A stretch of DNA of 64,000 bases from Metridium senile. Its lineage: Eukaryota; Cnidaria; Anthozoa; Actiniaria; Metridiidae. Of this stretch, positions 44,854 to 56,912 are shown one piece after another. The number at the start of each line of letters is the position of its first letter. Position 1 is the first letter of the stretch. The notes under the pieces were generated by a model. The model did no database searches and was not told the origin of the DNA. It saw only the letters and a list, made by a program, of their open reading frames with translations. The translations under genes and the position numbers were made by a program. Location of the stretch: contig OX459101.1 of the NCBI GenBank assembly GCA_949775045.1, positions 10,691,101-10,755,100 on the forward strand, read 5' to 3'.

Positions 44854-47800
44854 GTCATCATTATAATAATAATGATAAATAATAATCAAAATCAAATTTA
44901 CTTTAAATATCTATGAATCATTATACTTCATTCAACTGTGCAACTTTATATCAAGTCATTCATTCATTCATCCATTCATTTATCCATTCATTCATCCATC
45001 CATCCATTCATTTATCCATTCATTCATTCATCCATTCATTTATCCATTTCTCCAACCATTTATTTCATAACGTTTTTCAATATGTTTAATGATTTCCCTA
45101 AGTTGTATTTTTTACAAAACTATTTTCCCATTGTTATTATTTCTCCTTCATCTCTCAGTCTATTCTCAATATTGGTGCCATGATTGGAGGACCATTGCAA
45201 GGGATGCTGGTTGATCGACTGGGTCGTAAAGTGGCCTTGATTATATCCTCTGTACCATTCTGTTCTGGATTCTGTCTTATAGGATTTGGTAATTCAGCAG
45301 CAATGCTAATTAGTGGGCGGTTTCTGTCTGGACTTGGTGTAGGAATGGCATCAATGAATGTACCAGTAAGTGTCCAAAACAAAGTATTTGTTATTATAGC
45401 CTTTTTCATATCGAGCAAGGGACTGGAACCAAGTTTCTCAAAATTAATTTAATTCAAAAATAAACACCTTCACACGAAAGAACAAGTACAAATTAGTAAG
45501 AATTGAAAGTTTGAACAAGTTTGTGCAAATTGCAAGGAAATTGTGGTGTTTTAATTTTTTTTTTGAAAATACAAAGAATGTATGGTCTGAAAGCACGTTT
45601 TGGAAGGACACCATACATTTCTCTGTAATTTTGGATGCTCATAATTTTTTTTCTATTTAGCCAAACGCTCTGAAACTTGGTCAATAAACTTATATTTGGT
45701 TACTCTCCCATGAGACGGGGTTATTTTTTCTGGAACCATAATTAAATTAGTTTTTCACACTCATACCCAGTCCCTTGCTCGATATGGAAAAAGCCAATTA
45801 CAGCACCTTTCATAATGACTCGACCACCAATGTTCAAATTCCAACAAGAAAAAGGCAGTTTACTGTACTTCCATCAATCACAAATCATCAAGCAGTAGAG
45901 AGCACAAACACTTAATCTGTGAAATAAAATCTGTTTTACTGTCTAATAGTTCGATAGATCTTATTTAGTGACTATTAGTGACTATTTTAGACAAGTAAAG
46001 CTGTAATGAAGTATTGTCTCCTTTGTATTTGCCTTTTCTTATACTGTTCTGGTTGAGTGATAGCCACTAAATAAGAACTGTTTGTTAGTAACAATTTTGA
46101 CTACGCTCTGGAAGTGCCTTTGATATTTTGATTGAAAATGCCTTTTAGTTGTTGTGTGATCTTCAATGGACAAGTAGTTATGAAAGGTGTTATAAATAAT
46201 AATAGGTCATATCAAAATTAACTTAGCATGCATAAAAAGAGACCAATATAATTATGTTACAGTGCGACTACTGAAACCGGGGCCACCCAAACAAATGTCA
46301 AAATAAATAGTTTTTGAGATCAAACAAAAAACTTGTAGAGGGTTCTCACAGGCTAAGATGTTTCTTATTCAATCTTTATCTATTCCATTCACAAATAATG
46401 AAAATCATTAGCATTTTAAGCAAAAAAATCAAGTATTTGAATGTAGAGATTCTATTGCTCATATTCTTGATCGTGATTGGATAATCATGTTTTGGTGGCC
46501 CCGGTTTCAGTAGTCGCACTGTAAATAATGTGTATGTTATATTACAATCAATGAGTTGTGGGTGAGATTTTATACTTAGTAGTATACTTAGTTAAGATAT
46601 CAATGGAAACTAGCGAGTGAACTAGTATAGGCTGTGTCAGTGTTTGATATAAACAACGAAGGGCAATGTCAGTAAAGTTAAATGAACTTTTTTTTATGGT
46701 GTTACAAATTCATTTTATTACCGAAACCCTATTACCTATCATACTTATGATATTGTTAGATCTATTAAACTACTTGTAGAATCACCAGCTGACAACCCAT
46801 TTGCAATAGGTGTATATTCTTGTTGTTATAATATATCTATTCCTTCACACTTTGCATTTTTCCAAAAGCTCTACATATCAGAAACGGCCTCACAGAGCAT
46901 GCGAGGATCCATGGGAGCCGTTAATCAACTTGGTATAGTCAGTGGTATTCTCCTATCATACGTGGTGGGCTGGGCATTTAATGACTGGCGATGGTCGGCT
47001 ATAGTTGGTGCGTTTCCACCTGCACTTCTTGTTATCTTAATGTTTTTCATGCCTGAGACAGCTCGCTGGTACATGTCCAAGAAGAAAGAAGATAAGGCAA
47101 GAAAGACATTACAGTGGCTGCGAGGACCTGATGTTGATATTGAACGAGAGCTCAATCAGATAAGAGAAAGTTTAGGTAGGCTACTTGGCCATATCAAACA
47201 ACACACTCATTGCCATAATGTAATGATCATCATTAACAACAATGTATTATAATTATTTCCATACAATACGATACAACAACTTTATTTTAGGACGCAAATA
47301 AGTTAACCATAGATTTTTCTTCAAACTTCTCATGGTAAAAATAAAGCCTCCAGGCGTTCCACGGCGCGCGAGGAAAGGATGCACAGCAACAATGCCTGGG
47401 AATGTCCTTAAGAACAGAGACACAGCACTCCATCATTCACCTTGCAATCATCATCATCATCACCTTCAATCCCATTGCAATCGCTATCATCCTTGCAATC
47501 ACCATCATCCTTGCAATCGTCATAATCAATCATCCTTGCAATCACCATCATCCTTAGCTTGCAATCATCATAATCAATCATCCTTGCAATCACCATAATC
47601 ATCACTTTCAATCCCCTTGCAATCATCATCATCCTTGCAGTCATCAATCATCCTTGCAATCATCATCACCTTCAATCCCCTTGCAATCGCCATCATCCTT
47701 GCAGTTATCAATCATCCTTGCAATCACCATCATCCTTGCAGTCATCAATCATCCTTGCAATCACCATAATCTTTGCAATCACCATCATCTTTGCAGTCAT

Positions 47801-50800
47801 CAATCATCCTTGCAATCACCATCATCCTTGCAATCACCATCATCTTTGCAGTCATCAATCATCCTTGCAATCACCATCATCCTTGCAGTAATCAATCATC
47901 CTTGCAATCACCATCATCTTTGCAGTCATCAATCATCCTTGCAATCACCATCATCTTTGCAGTCATCAATCATCCTTGCAATCACCATCATCCTTGCAGT
48001 AATCAATCATCCTTGCAATCACCATCATCTTTGCAGTCATCAATCATCCTTGCAATCACCATCATCCTTGCAGTAATCAATCATCCTTGCAATCACCATC
48101 ATCCTTGCAGTAATCATATCAATCATCTTTGCAATCATCATCATCCTTGCAATCACCATCATCCTTGCAATCATCATCATCTTTGAAATCATCATCATCC
48201 TTGCAATCATCATCATCCTTGCAATCACCATCATCCTTGCAATCACCATCATCCTTGCAATCATCATCATCCTTGCAATCACCATCATCCTTGCAATCAC
48301 CATCATCCTTGCAATCACCATCATCCTTGCAATCACCATCATCCTTGCAATCACCATCATCCTTGCAATCACCATCATCTTTGCAATCACCATCATCCTT
48401 GCAATCATCATCATCCTTGCAATCATCATCATCCTTGCAATCATCATCATCCTTGCAATCACCATCATCCTTGCAATCATCATCATCCTTGCAATCATCA
48501 TCATCCTTGCAATCACCATCATCCTTGCAATCATCATCCTTGCAATCATCATCATCCTTGCAATCACCATCATCTTTGCAATCACCATCATCCTTGCAAT
48601 CATCATCATCCTTGCAATCATCATCATCCTTGCAATCATCATCATCCTTGCAATCACCATCATCCTTGCAATCACCATCATCCTTGCAATCACCATCATC
48701 CTTGCAATCATCATCATCCTTGCAATCACCATCATCCTTGCAATCATCATCATCCTTGCAATCACCATCATCCTTGCAATCATCATCATCCTTGCAATCA
48801 CCATCATCCTTGCAATCATCATCATCCTTGCAATCACCATCATCCTTGCAATCATCATCATCCTTGCAATCACCATCATCCTTGCAATCATCATCATCCT
48901 TGCAATCACCATCATCCTTGCAATCATCATCATCCTTGCAATCACCATCATCCTTGCAATCATCATCATCCTTGCAATCACCATCATCCTTGCAATCATC
49001 ATCATCCTTGCAATCATCATCATCCTTGCAATCACCATCATCCTTGCAATCATCATCATCCTTGCAATCATCATCATCCTTGCAATCATCATCATCCTTG
49101 CAATCACCATCATCTTTGCAATCATCATCATCCTTGCAGTCATCAATCATCCTTGCAATCACCATCATCTTTGCAGTCATCAATCATCTTTGCAATCACC
49201 ATCATCCTTGCAGTAATCATATCAATCATCTTTGCAATCATCATCATCCTTGCAATCACCATCATCCTTGCAATCACCATCATCCTTGCAATCACCATCA
49301 TCCTTGCAATCACCATCATCCTTGCAATCATCATCATCCTTGCAATCACCATCATCCTTGCAATCATCATCATCCTTGCAATCACCATCATCCTTGCAAT
49401 CATCATCATCCTTGCAATCACCATCATCCTTGCAATCATCATCATCCTTGCAATCACCATCATCCTTGCAATCATCATCATCCTTGCAATCACCATCATC
49501 CTTGCAATCATCATCATCCTTGCAATCACCATCATCCTTGCAATCATCATCATCCTTGCAATCACCATCATCCTTGCAATCATCATCATCCTTGCAATCA
49601 CCATCATCCTTGCAATCATCATCATCCTTGCAATCATCATCATCCTTGCAATCACCATCATCCTTGCAATCATCATCATCCTTGCAATCATCATCATCCT
49701 TGCAATCATCATCATCCTTGCAATCACCATCATCTTTGCAATCATCATCATCCTTGCAGTCATCAATCATCCTTGCAATCACCATCATCTTTGCAGTCAT
49801 CAATCATCTTTGCAATCACCATCATCCTTGCAGTAATCATATCAATCATCTTTGCAATCATCATCATCCTTGCAATCACCATCATCCTTGCAATCACCAT
49901 CATCCTTGCAATCACCATCATCTTTGCAATCATCATCATCCTTGCAATCATCATCATCCTTGCAATCACCATCATCTTTGCAATCATCATCATCCTTGCA
50001 ATCATCATCATCCTTGCAATCATCATCATCCTTGCAATCATCATCATCCTTGCAATCACCATCATCCTTGCAATCATCATCATCCTTGCAATCATCATCA
50101 TCCTTGCAATCACCATCATCTTTGCAATCATCATCATCCTTGCAATCATCATCATCCTTGCAATCATCATCATCCTTGCAATCATCATCATCCTTGCAAT
50201 CACCATCATCCTTGCAATCATCATCATCCTTGCAATCATCATCATCCTTGCAATCATCATCATCCTTGCAATCACCATCATCCTTGCAATCATCATCATC
50301 CTTGCAATCATCATCATCCTTGCAATCACCATCATCCTTGCAATCACCATCATCCTTGCAATCACCATCATCCTTGCAATCACCATCATCCTTGCAATCA
50401 TCATCATCCTTGCAATCATCATCATCCTTGCAATCATCATCATCCTTGCAATCACCATCATCCTTGCAATCATCATCATCCTTGCAATCATCATCATCCT
50501 TGCAATCACCATCATCTTTGCAATCATCATCATCCTTGCAATCATCATCATCCTTGCAATCATCATCATCCTTGCAATCATCATCATCCTTGCAATCACC
50601 ATCATCCTTGCAATCATCATCATCCTTGCAATCATCATCATCCTTGCAATCATCATCATCCTTGCAATCACCATCATCCTTGCAATCATCATCATCCTTG
50701 CAATCATCATCATCCTTGCAATCACCATCATCTTTGCAATCATCATCATCCTTGCAATCATCATCATCCTTGCAATCATCATCATCCTTGCAATCATCAT

Positions 50801-53800
50801 CATCCTTGCAATCACCATCATCCTTGCAATCATCATCATCCTTGCAATCATCATCATCCTTGCAATCATCATCATCCTTGCAATCACCATCATCCTTGCA
50901 ATCATCATCATCCTTGCAATCATCATCATCCTTGCAATCACCATCATCCTTGCAATCACCATCATCCTTGCAATCACCATCATCCTTGCAATCACCATCA
51001 TCCTTGCAATCATCATCATCCTTGCAATCATCATCATCCTTGCAATCATCATCATCCTTGCAATCACCATCATCCTTGCAATCATCATCATCCTTGCAAT
51101 CATCATCATCCTTGCAATCACCATCATCCTTGCAATCACCATCATCCTTGCAATCACCATCATCCTTGCAATCACCATCATCCTTGCAATCACCATCATC
51201 CTTGCAATCATCATCATCCTTGCAATCACCATCATCCTTGCAATCACCATCATCCTTGCAATCACCATCATCCTTGCAATCATCATCATCCTTGCAATCA
51301 TCATCATCCTTGCAATCACCATCATCCTTGCAATCATCATCATCCTTGCAATCACCATCATCCTTGCAATCACCATCATCCTTGCAATCACCATCATCCT
51401 TGCAATCACCATCATCCTTGCAATCATCATCATCCTTGCAATCATCATCATCCTTGCAATCATCATCATCCTTGCAATCACCATCATCCTTGCAATCATC
51501 ATCATCCTTGCAATCATCATCATCCTTGCAATCACCATCATCCTTGCAATCACCATCATCCTTGCAATCACCATCATCCTTGCAATCACCATCATCCTTG
51601 CAATCACCATCATCCTTGCAATCATCATCATCCTTGCAATCACCATCATCCTTGCAATCACCATCATCCTTGCAATCACCATCATCCTTGCAATCATCAT
51701 CATCCTTGCAATCATCATCATCCTTGCAATCACCATCATCCTTGCAATCATCATCATCCTTGCAATCATCATCATCCTTGCAATCATCATCATCCTTGCA
51801 ATCACCATCATCCTTGCAATCACCATCATCCTTGCAATCATCATCATCCTTGCAATCACCATCATCCTTGCAATCACCATCATCCTTGCAATCACCATCA
51901 TCCTTGCAATCATCATCATCCTTGCAATCATCATCATCCTTGCAATCACCATCATCCTTGCAATCATCATCATCCTTGCAATCACCATCATCCTTGCAAT
52001 CACCATCATCCTTGCAATCACCATCATCCTTGCAATCACCATCATCCTTGCAATCATCATCATCCTTGCAATCATCATCATCCTTGCAATCACCATCATC
52101 CTTGCAATCATCATCATCCTTGCAATCATCATCATCCTTGCAATCACCATCATCCTTGCAATCATCATCATCCTTGCAATCACCATCATCCTTGCAATCA
52201 TCATCATCCTTGCAATCACCATCATCCTTGCAATCACCATCATCCTTGCAATCATCATCATCCTTGCAATCATCATCATCCTTGCAATCATCATCATCCT
52301 TGCAATCATCATCATCCTTGCAATCACCATCATCCTTGCAATCATCATCATCCTTGCAATCATCATCATCCTTGCAATCACCATCATCCTTGCAATCATC
52401 ATCATCCTTGCAATCACCATCATCCTTGCAATCACCATCATCCTTGCAATCACCATCATCCTTGCAATCACCATCATCCTTGCAATCATCATCATCCTTG
52501 CAATCATCATCATCCTTGCAATCACCATCATCCTTGCAATCATCATCATCCTTGCAATCATCATCATCCTTGCAATCACCATCATCCTTGCAATCATCAT
52601 CATCCTTGCAATCACCATCATCCTTGCAATCATCATCATCCTTGCAATCACCATCATCCTTGCAATCATCATCATCCTTGCAATCACCATCATCCTTGCA
52701 ATCACCATCATCCTTGCAATCACCATCATCCTTGCAATCATCATCATCCTTGCAATCATCATCATCCTTGCAATCACCATCATCCTTGCAATCATCATCA
52801 TCCTTGCAATCACCATCATCCTTGCAATCACCATCATCCTTGCAATCACCATCATCCTTGCAATCACCATCATCCTTGCAATCATCATCATCCTTGCAAT
52901 CATCATCATCCTTGCAATCACCATCATCCTTGCAATCATCATCATCCTTGCAATCATCATCATCCTTGCAATCACCATCATCCTTGCAATCATCATCATC
53001 CTTGCAATCACCATCATCCTTGCAATCATCATCATCCTTGCAATCACCATCATCCTTGCAATCACCATCATCCTTGCAATCATCATCATCCTTGCAATCA
53101 TCATCATCCTTGCAATCATCATCATCCTTGCAATCATCATCATCCTTGCAATCACCATCATCCTTGCAATCATCATCATCCTTGCAATCATCATCATCCT
53201 TGCAATCACCATCATCCTTGCAATCATCATCATCCTTGCAATCACCATCATCCTTGCAATCACCATCATCCTTGCAATCACCATCATCCTTGCAATCACC
53301 ATCATCCTTGCAATCATCATCATCCTTGCAATCATCATCATCCTTGCAATCACCATCATCCTTGCAATCATCATCATCCTTGCAATCATCATCATCCTTG
53401 CAATCACCATCATCCTTGCAATCATCATCATCCTTGCAATCACCATCATCCTTGCAATCATCATCATCCTTGCAATCACCATCATCCTTGCAATCACCAT
53501 CATCCTTGCAATCACCATCATCCTTGCAATCATCATCATCCTTGCAATCACCATCATCCTTGCAATCACCATCATCCTTGCAATCACCATCATCCTTGCA
53601 ATCATCATCATCCTTGCAATCATCATCATCCTTGCAATCACCATCATCCTTGCAATCATCATCATCCTTGCAATCACCATCATCCTTGCAATCACCATCA
53701 TCCTTGCAATCACCATCATCCTTGCAATCACCATCATCCTTGCAATCATCATCATCCTTGCAATCATCATCATCCTTGCAATCACCATCATCCTTGCAAT

Positions 53801-55152
53801 CATCATCATCCTTGCAATCATCATCATCCTTGCAATCACCATCATCCTTGCAATCATCATCATCCTTGCAATCACCATCATCCTTGCAATCATCATCATC
53901 CTTGCAATCACCATCATCCTTGCAATCACCATCATCCTTGCAATCATCATCATCCTTGCAATCATCATCATCCTTGCAATCATCATCATCCTTGCAATCA
54001 TCATCATCCTTGCAATCACCATCATCCTTGCAATCATCATCATCCTTGCAATCATCATCATCCTTGCAATCACCATCATCCTTGCAATCATCATCATCCT
54101 TGCAATCACCATCATCCTTGCAATCACCATCATCCTTGCAATCACCATCATCCTTGCAATCACCATCATCCTTGCAATCATCATCATCCTTGCAATCATC
54201 ATCATCCTTGCAATCACCATCATCCTTGCAATCATCATCATCCTTGCAATCATCATCATCCTTGCAATCACCATCATCCTTGCAATCATCATCATCCTTG
54301 CAATCACCATCATCCTTGCAATCATCATCATCCTTGCAATCACCATCATCCTTGCAATCACCATCATCCTTGCAATCATCATCATCCTTGCAATTGTCAT
54401 GATTACCACCTATTTTTATTCTTGTTTTGCTTTCAGTTTCTGGTGAATCAAAGGGAAATTTTTCACTGAGAGAGTTTGCCACACCCAGCCTATTCCGACC
54501 ATTCGCCATTAGCATGACACTGCACTTTTTCCAGCAATTCAGTGGCATCAATGCTGTTATGTTCTACTGTGCTACAATCTTTGAGAAAGCTGGCTTTAAA
54601 GACGACAGTACTTCTGTGTCAATCATCATTGGCGTAGTTCAGTTTTTCTCTTCTGTGGTCTCGCTGTTCATCATCGACCGTGGTGGTAGACGATTTCTCC
54701 TTCTTCAGGCGTCTATAAGCATGTCCATTAACCTTATAATCGCTGGTGTATACTACTACATCACAACTAACAACGCCGATGGTGGTGTTGATCTGTCCTG
54801 GATAGCCGTCACTACGTTATCTGTGTACATCGTGGCTTTTGCCAGTGGGTGGGGGCCATGCACGTGGTTGATGATGAGTGAGATCTTCCCGTTACGTGCC
54901 CGTGGGACAGCCAGTGGTATAGCGACTTTCTTCAACTGGTTCTGTTCATTTATTGTCACTAAAGCCTTTACTTATATGATTGATAGCCTAACTGAGGCAG
55001 GAACTTTCTGGTTCTTTGGTATTATTATGTTTATCTCTATCATCTTTGTGTACAAGTTTGTGCCGGAGACAAAAGGGAAATCTTTAGAAGAGATTCAGAT
55101 TTACTTTGAGTCTTTTGTGAAGAGGAAGAAAGTACGAGTAAGTAGACTTTAA
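42985..55152 (+). CDS. SLC2A8: GLUT8-like facilitative sugar transporter (SLC2 family), 4 coding exons
   Basis: Joining 42985-43203, 45159-45365, 46869-47175 and 54437-55152 gives 482 codons plus stop (human GLUT8: 477 aa). All junctions are GT/AG and phases agree (0, 0, 1). SLC2 signatures run in order: GYSSA (41-45), DRLGRK (92-97), SGRFLSGLGVG (125-135), PLYISE (142-147), PETARW (204-209), FQQFSGINAVMFY (276-288), DRGGRR (325-330), GWGPCTW (382-388) and PETKG (454-458), giving the 12-helix fold. SWFG/PVYISE-type spacing is closest to GLUT8/GLUT6. These carry hexoses across endosomal/lysosomal or plasma membranes; an N-terminal dileucine signal like that of GLUT8 is not evident. A GTAAGT at 55138 could allow an alternative 3' exon, but the stop at 55152 fits the family. 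Intron 3 is a 7-kb satellite. Confidence 0.93.
43761..44086. mobile_element. MITE in intron 1
   Basis: Ends ATTGTCCTATTTCATTATGA and TCATAATGAAATAGGGCAAT are inverted (one mismatch); inner GATGTCAC/GTGACGTC also mirror. Confidence 0.75.
44126..44200. repeat. AATAGAGTGCAAAT tandem repeat, 5 copies
   Basis: Five near-perfect 14-bp units. Confidence 0.85.
44778..44855. repeat. (CAT)n microsatellite
   Basis: About 25 CAT steps. Confidence 0.9.
45159..45365 (+). CDS. SLC2A8: SLC2A8-like exon 2 (69 codons)
   Basis: Acceptor CTCTCAG, donor CCA|GTAAGT, phase 0 on both sides. Encodes TM2-TM4 start including DRLGRK and the GRFLSGLGVG loop/helix. Confidence 0.92.
45399..45795. mobile_element. MITE in intron 2
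   Basis: Inverted ends with ATATCGAGCAAGGGACTGG and CCAGTCCCTTGCTCGATAT; begins only 33 bases after the exon 2 donor. Confidence 0.8.
45940..46085 (+). mobile_element. MITE-like repeat, TAGTGACTATTAGTGAC family
   Basis: TTATTTAGTGACTATTAGTG near the left end and GCCACTAAATAAGAACT at the right are mirror-like. A reverse-oriented homologue lies at 55725-55860. Confidence 0.6.
46260..46521. mobile_element. Tc1/mariner- or pogo-like MITE, TA target duplication
   Basis: TIRs CAGTGCGACTACTGAAACCG extend to GGGCCACC; TA on both sides (46258-46259, 46522-46523). 262 bp, non-coding, in intron 2. Confidence 0.82.
46600..46745 (+). repeat. R1 repeat copy in intron 2
   Basis: GGAAACTAGCGAGTGAACTA followed by TGTTTGATATAAACAACG and a reverse R1 tail TGTTACAAATTCATT. 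About 125 bp before exon 3. Confidence 0.65.
46869..47175 (+). CDS. SLC2A8: SLC2A8-like exon 3 (102 codons + 1 base)
   Basis: The acceptor CCAAAAG is followed by CTC TAC ATA TCA GAA, completing P-L-Y-I-S-E with exon 2. Donor TTAG|GTAGGC, phase 1. Encodes TM5-TM6 and the start of the large cytoplasmic loop. Confidence 0.9.
47176..47443 (+). other. Start of intron 3 before the satellite
   Basis: Unique-looking AT-rich intron sequence; translation read through the donor would stop at 47252. Confidence 0.6.
47444..54394. repeat. ~7-kb 18-bp satellite with higher-order repeats in intron 3
   Basis: Unit ATCATCCTTGCAATCAYC, roughly 385 copies. The Y position alternates between C and T in a non-random order. 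Early (47.4-49.9 kb) the array mixes CTTTGCA variants, GCAGTCATCA and GCAGTAATCA units, and a block is repeated at 620 bp (marker CAGTAATCATATC at 48108, 49211, 49831). From about 52.2 kb a 24-unit block alternates with a 22- or 24-unit block, so the pattern repeats after 828 and 864 bp. No unit contains a stop in several frames, hence frames of over 1,500 codons on both strands; none is credible as a gene. Confidence 0.95.
54437..55152 (+). CDS. SLC2A8: SLC2A8-like exon 4 (terminal)
   Basis: Acceptor TTTTGCTTTCAG, only 42 bases after the satellite ends. Phase 1 join restores Val245. Encodes TM7-TM12 with FQQFSGINAVMFY, DRGGRR, GWGPCTW and PETKG, and a basic tail KRKKVR. Confidence 0.93.
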
Positions 55153-55581
55153 GGACTTTGCATGCTGAACTGTCTCTTTTGTTATCTTGCAATATAATAA
55201 TATAATAAGATTGATCCAATATTGTGTTGTTGGGGTCTTTTATAGATGTTTTACAAACTTGACCTAGATTGGTTGTCCATCATTGATTGCTTAGGAGATA
55301 TTTGCCAAAATGGGTCACGTGACCAATCAACGTATACACAAATATGCGTTTTTCTCTTTACCGTTTCAATGAAGTCATCCATTCTAGGCCAGAACATATT
55401 ACACAATATGTCTTTTACATTTTAAGTCATAAAAAGGATTGAAATTAATGCGATAAATTAACCCTGGCCGGTTTTCAAATTTCCGTTTTTTCACGTGACC
55501 ACCAAATTATAATTATTTCCGACGCAATATGTTAAGGAGGCTAATTGTCACTTGGGTTCCAAAATATATTTTATTACATTT

Positions 55582-55587
55582 AATAAA
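55582..55587 (+). promoter_or_regulatory. Candidate poly(A) signal of the transporter gene
   Basis: First AATAAA after the stop, 430 bases downstream, in AT-rich sequence. Confidence 0.4.
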
Positions 55588-55724
55588 AGTGAAATTATTG
55601 CAATTTAAAATATTTTTCGGTCTGCCATAAAATCCCAGGCCTTCACTCACTTGAGTAGAGTGAAAACACTAAAACCATGAAATAAAACCAAAATAGTTAC
55701 TAAACTAATAGTTTCTATTTATAT

Positions 55725-55860
55725 TTTAGTGACTATTTAGTCAGTATCACTCAACCAGAAACATCAAATAAAAAAGGAAACAATACTTCAATTAATTCAT
55801 CACAACTTTACTTCTCTTTTATAGTAACTAATAGTCACTAAATATAAGAACTATTACACA
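55725..55860 (-). mobile_element. MITE-like repeat, TAGTGACTATTAGT family, second copy
   Basis: Reverse complement resembles 45940-46085 (TTTAGTGACTATTAGT, GAAGTATTGTxTCCTTT, CTGGTTGAGTGATA). Confidence 0.6.
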
Positions 55861-56376
55861 GTAGCATCTTGATTCTATTTCATGGATATAGTGTGCACTC
55901 ATTTCTTATGACTATGATTATGATGCTGTGCGAACCATTCTTAAAGGACTTGTCATATTTACAGGGAGGGGGTGGGGGCATCATTTTTTATGCTCCACAA
56001 AGGATGGAGTTAAGAGAGACAAAGGGCACTTCAATAATTAAAGTTATTGGAAACTCTTTTATAAAACAACATACTATCATGACAAAATGCTATCATTGTT
56101 TGTAGACTGTTTATTACAAATTGAATTACGAAGCAACTAAGTTAACTTGATAAAATGTATAAAGTTATTGTAAACTCTTTTATAAAACAACCTTAAAAAA
56201 GTTTAAATTTTACAATAATAATATATTTAATAGTAAATAAAAGTTATATCTTATATAATCTAAAAATGTTGTCATTTGTGGTTAATTTTGACTCTCTTTG
56301 GTATAGGCGCATTGAGACTAGAAATGCGCCATATAAACACATTAAATTATTATTATTATCATATGTGTTGTTGATT
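55861..56376. other. No gene recognised; intergenic between convergent genes
   Basis: Lies between the 3' ends of the transporter (plus) and AP5S1 (minus). Confidence 0.4.
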
Positions 56377-56588
56377 GACCCCTTCACAGTTCCCTGTGCC
56401 ATCTTGAAAGGTAGCCGTGCCTTTGCATTGAAGCGAGATGAACAGTGAGCTTGCAATGATAGAGACACATGAATAATTGTCCCACGAGATGTTAAAAGGT
56501 GTCTATCAGTTGCAAGCTCGACATTTGTCTCGCTTGGATGCAACGGTCCGGCTACCTTTCAAGATGGGGCAGGGAACTGTGAAGGGGA
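56377..56588. mobile_element. MITE, GTCCCCTTCACAGTTCCCT family, copy 2
   Basis: CCCTTCACAGTTCCCTGTGC...CATCTTGAAAGGTAGCCG is mirrored by CGGCTACCTTTCAAGATGGG and GGGAACTGTGAAGGGGAC. Related to 21622-21931. Confidence 0.8.
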
Positions 56589-56733
56589 CTATTGCTGACA
56601 ATTTAGTTTGAATGTTTTAGAGAAAAACTCTGACAAATCAAGTTGAAGTTCAAGGTAGATTTGTGGAGCTTGCAGTTTACTATTATTATGTTGACTATTA
56701 TCTCATGGCAAATGAAAATCACATTTTTCAGCA

Positions 56734-56739
56734 TTTATT
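56734..56739 (-). promoter_or_regulatory. Candidate poly(A) signal of AP5S1
   Basis: AATAAA on the minus strand about 100 bases after the AP5S1 stop codon. Confidence 0.45.
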
Positions 56740-56840
56740 TATATATCAATTCATCTTAATTCATGAACTTCAACTCCCTTTGCCTAAAATTTTCAAGCAA
56801 AATTAATAAAATATTTTATACAATTTATATACAAGTTTCC

Positions 56841-56912
56841 CTATTTCATGGCCATTATCTGCTCTAACTGTTTCTCCTGCTGTCTGATAAACCGATGATT
56901 CATGAACAAGAG
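56841..56912 (-). CDS. AP5S1: AP5S1 exon 6 (terminal, 23 codons + TAG)
   Basis: Acceptor AAATCGTAG; encodes LLFMNHRFIRQQEKQLEQ onward to TAG. Corresponds to the human LLFLNDQFVQGLEKEF end. Confidence 0.88.
   Translation of the reverse strand, partial: LLFMNHRFIRQQEKQLEQIMAMK

Larger units (their letters stand above)
43204..45158 (+). other. SLC2A8-like intron 1
   Basis: 1,955 bp, GTAAGG...CTCTCAG. Contains a MITE (43761-44086), a 14-15-bp tandem repeat and CAT and ATCC microsatellites; otherwise unique-looking. Confidence 0.85.

Noticed and set aside
47444..54394. CRISPR-like regularity of the array
   Set aside because: Units are directly adjacent without unique spacers, no cas genes, and the context is an animal intron.
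48129..54469. Open reading frames of 1,500-2,100 codons on both strands
   Set aside because: They come from an 18-bp unit (six codons) with no stop in several frames; the peptides are perfect short repeats and the region is an intron of the transporter.
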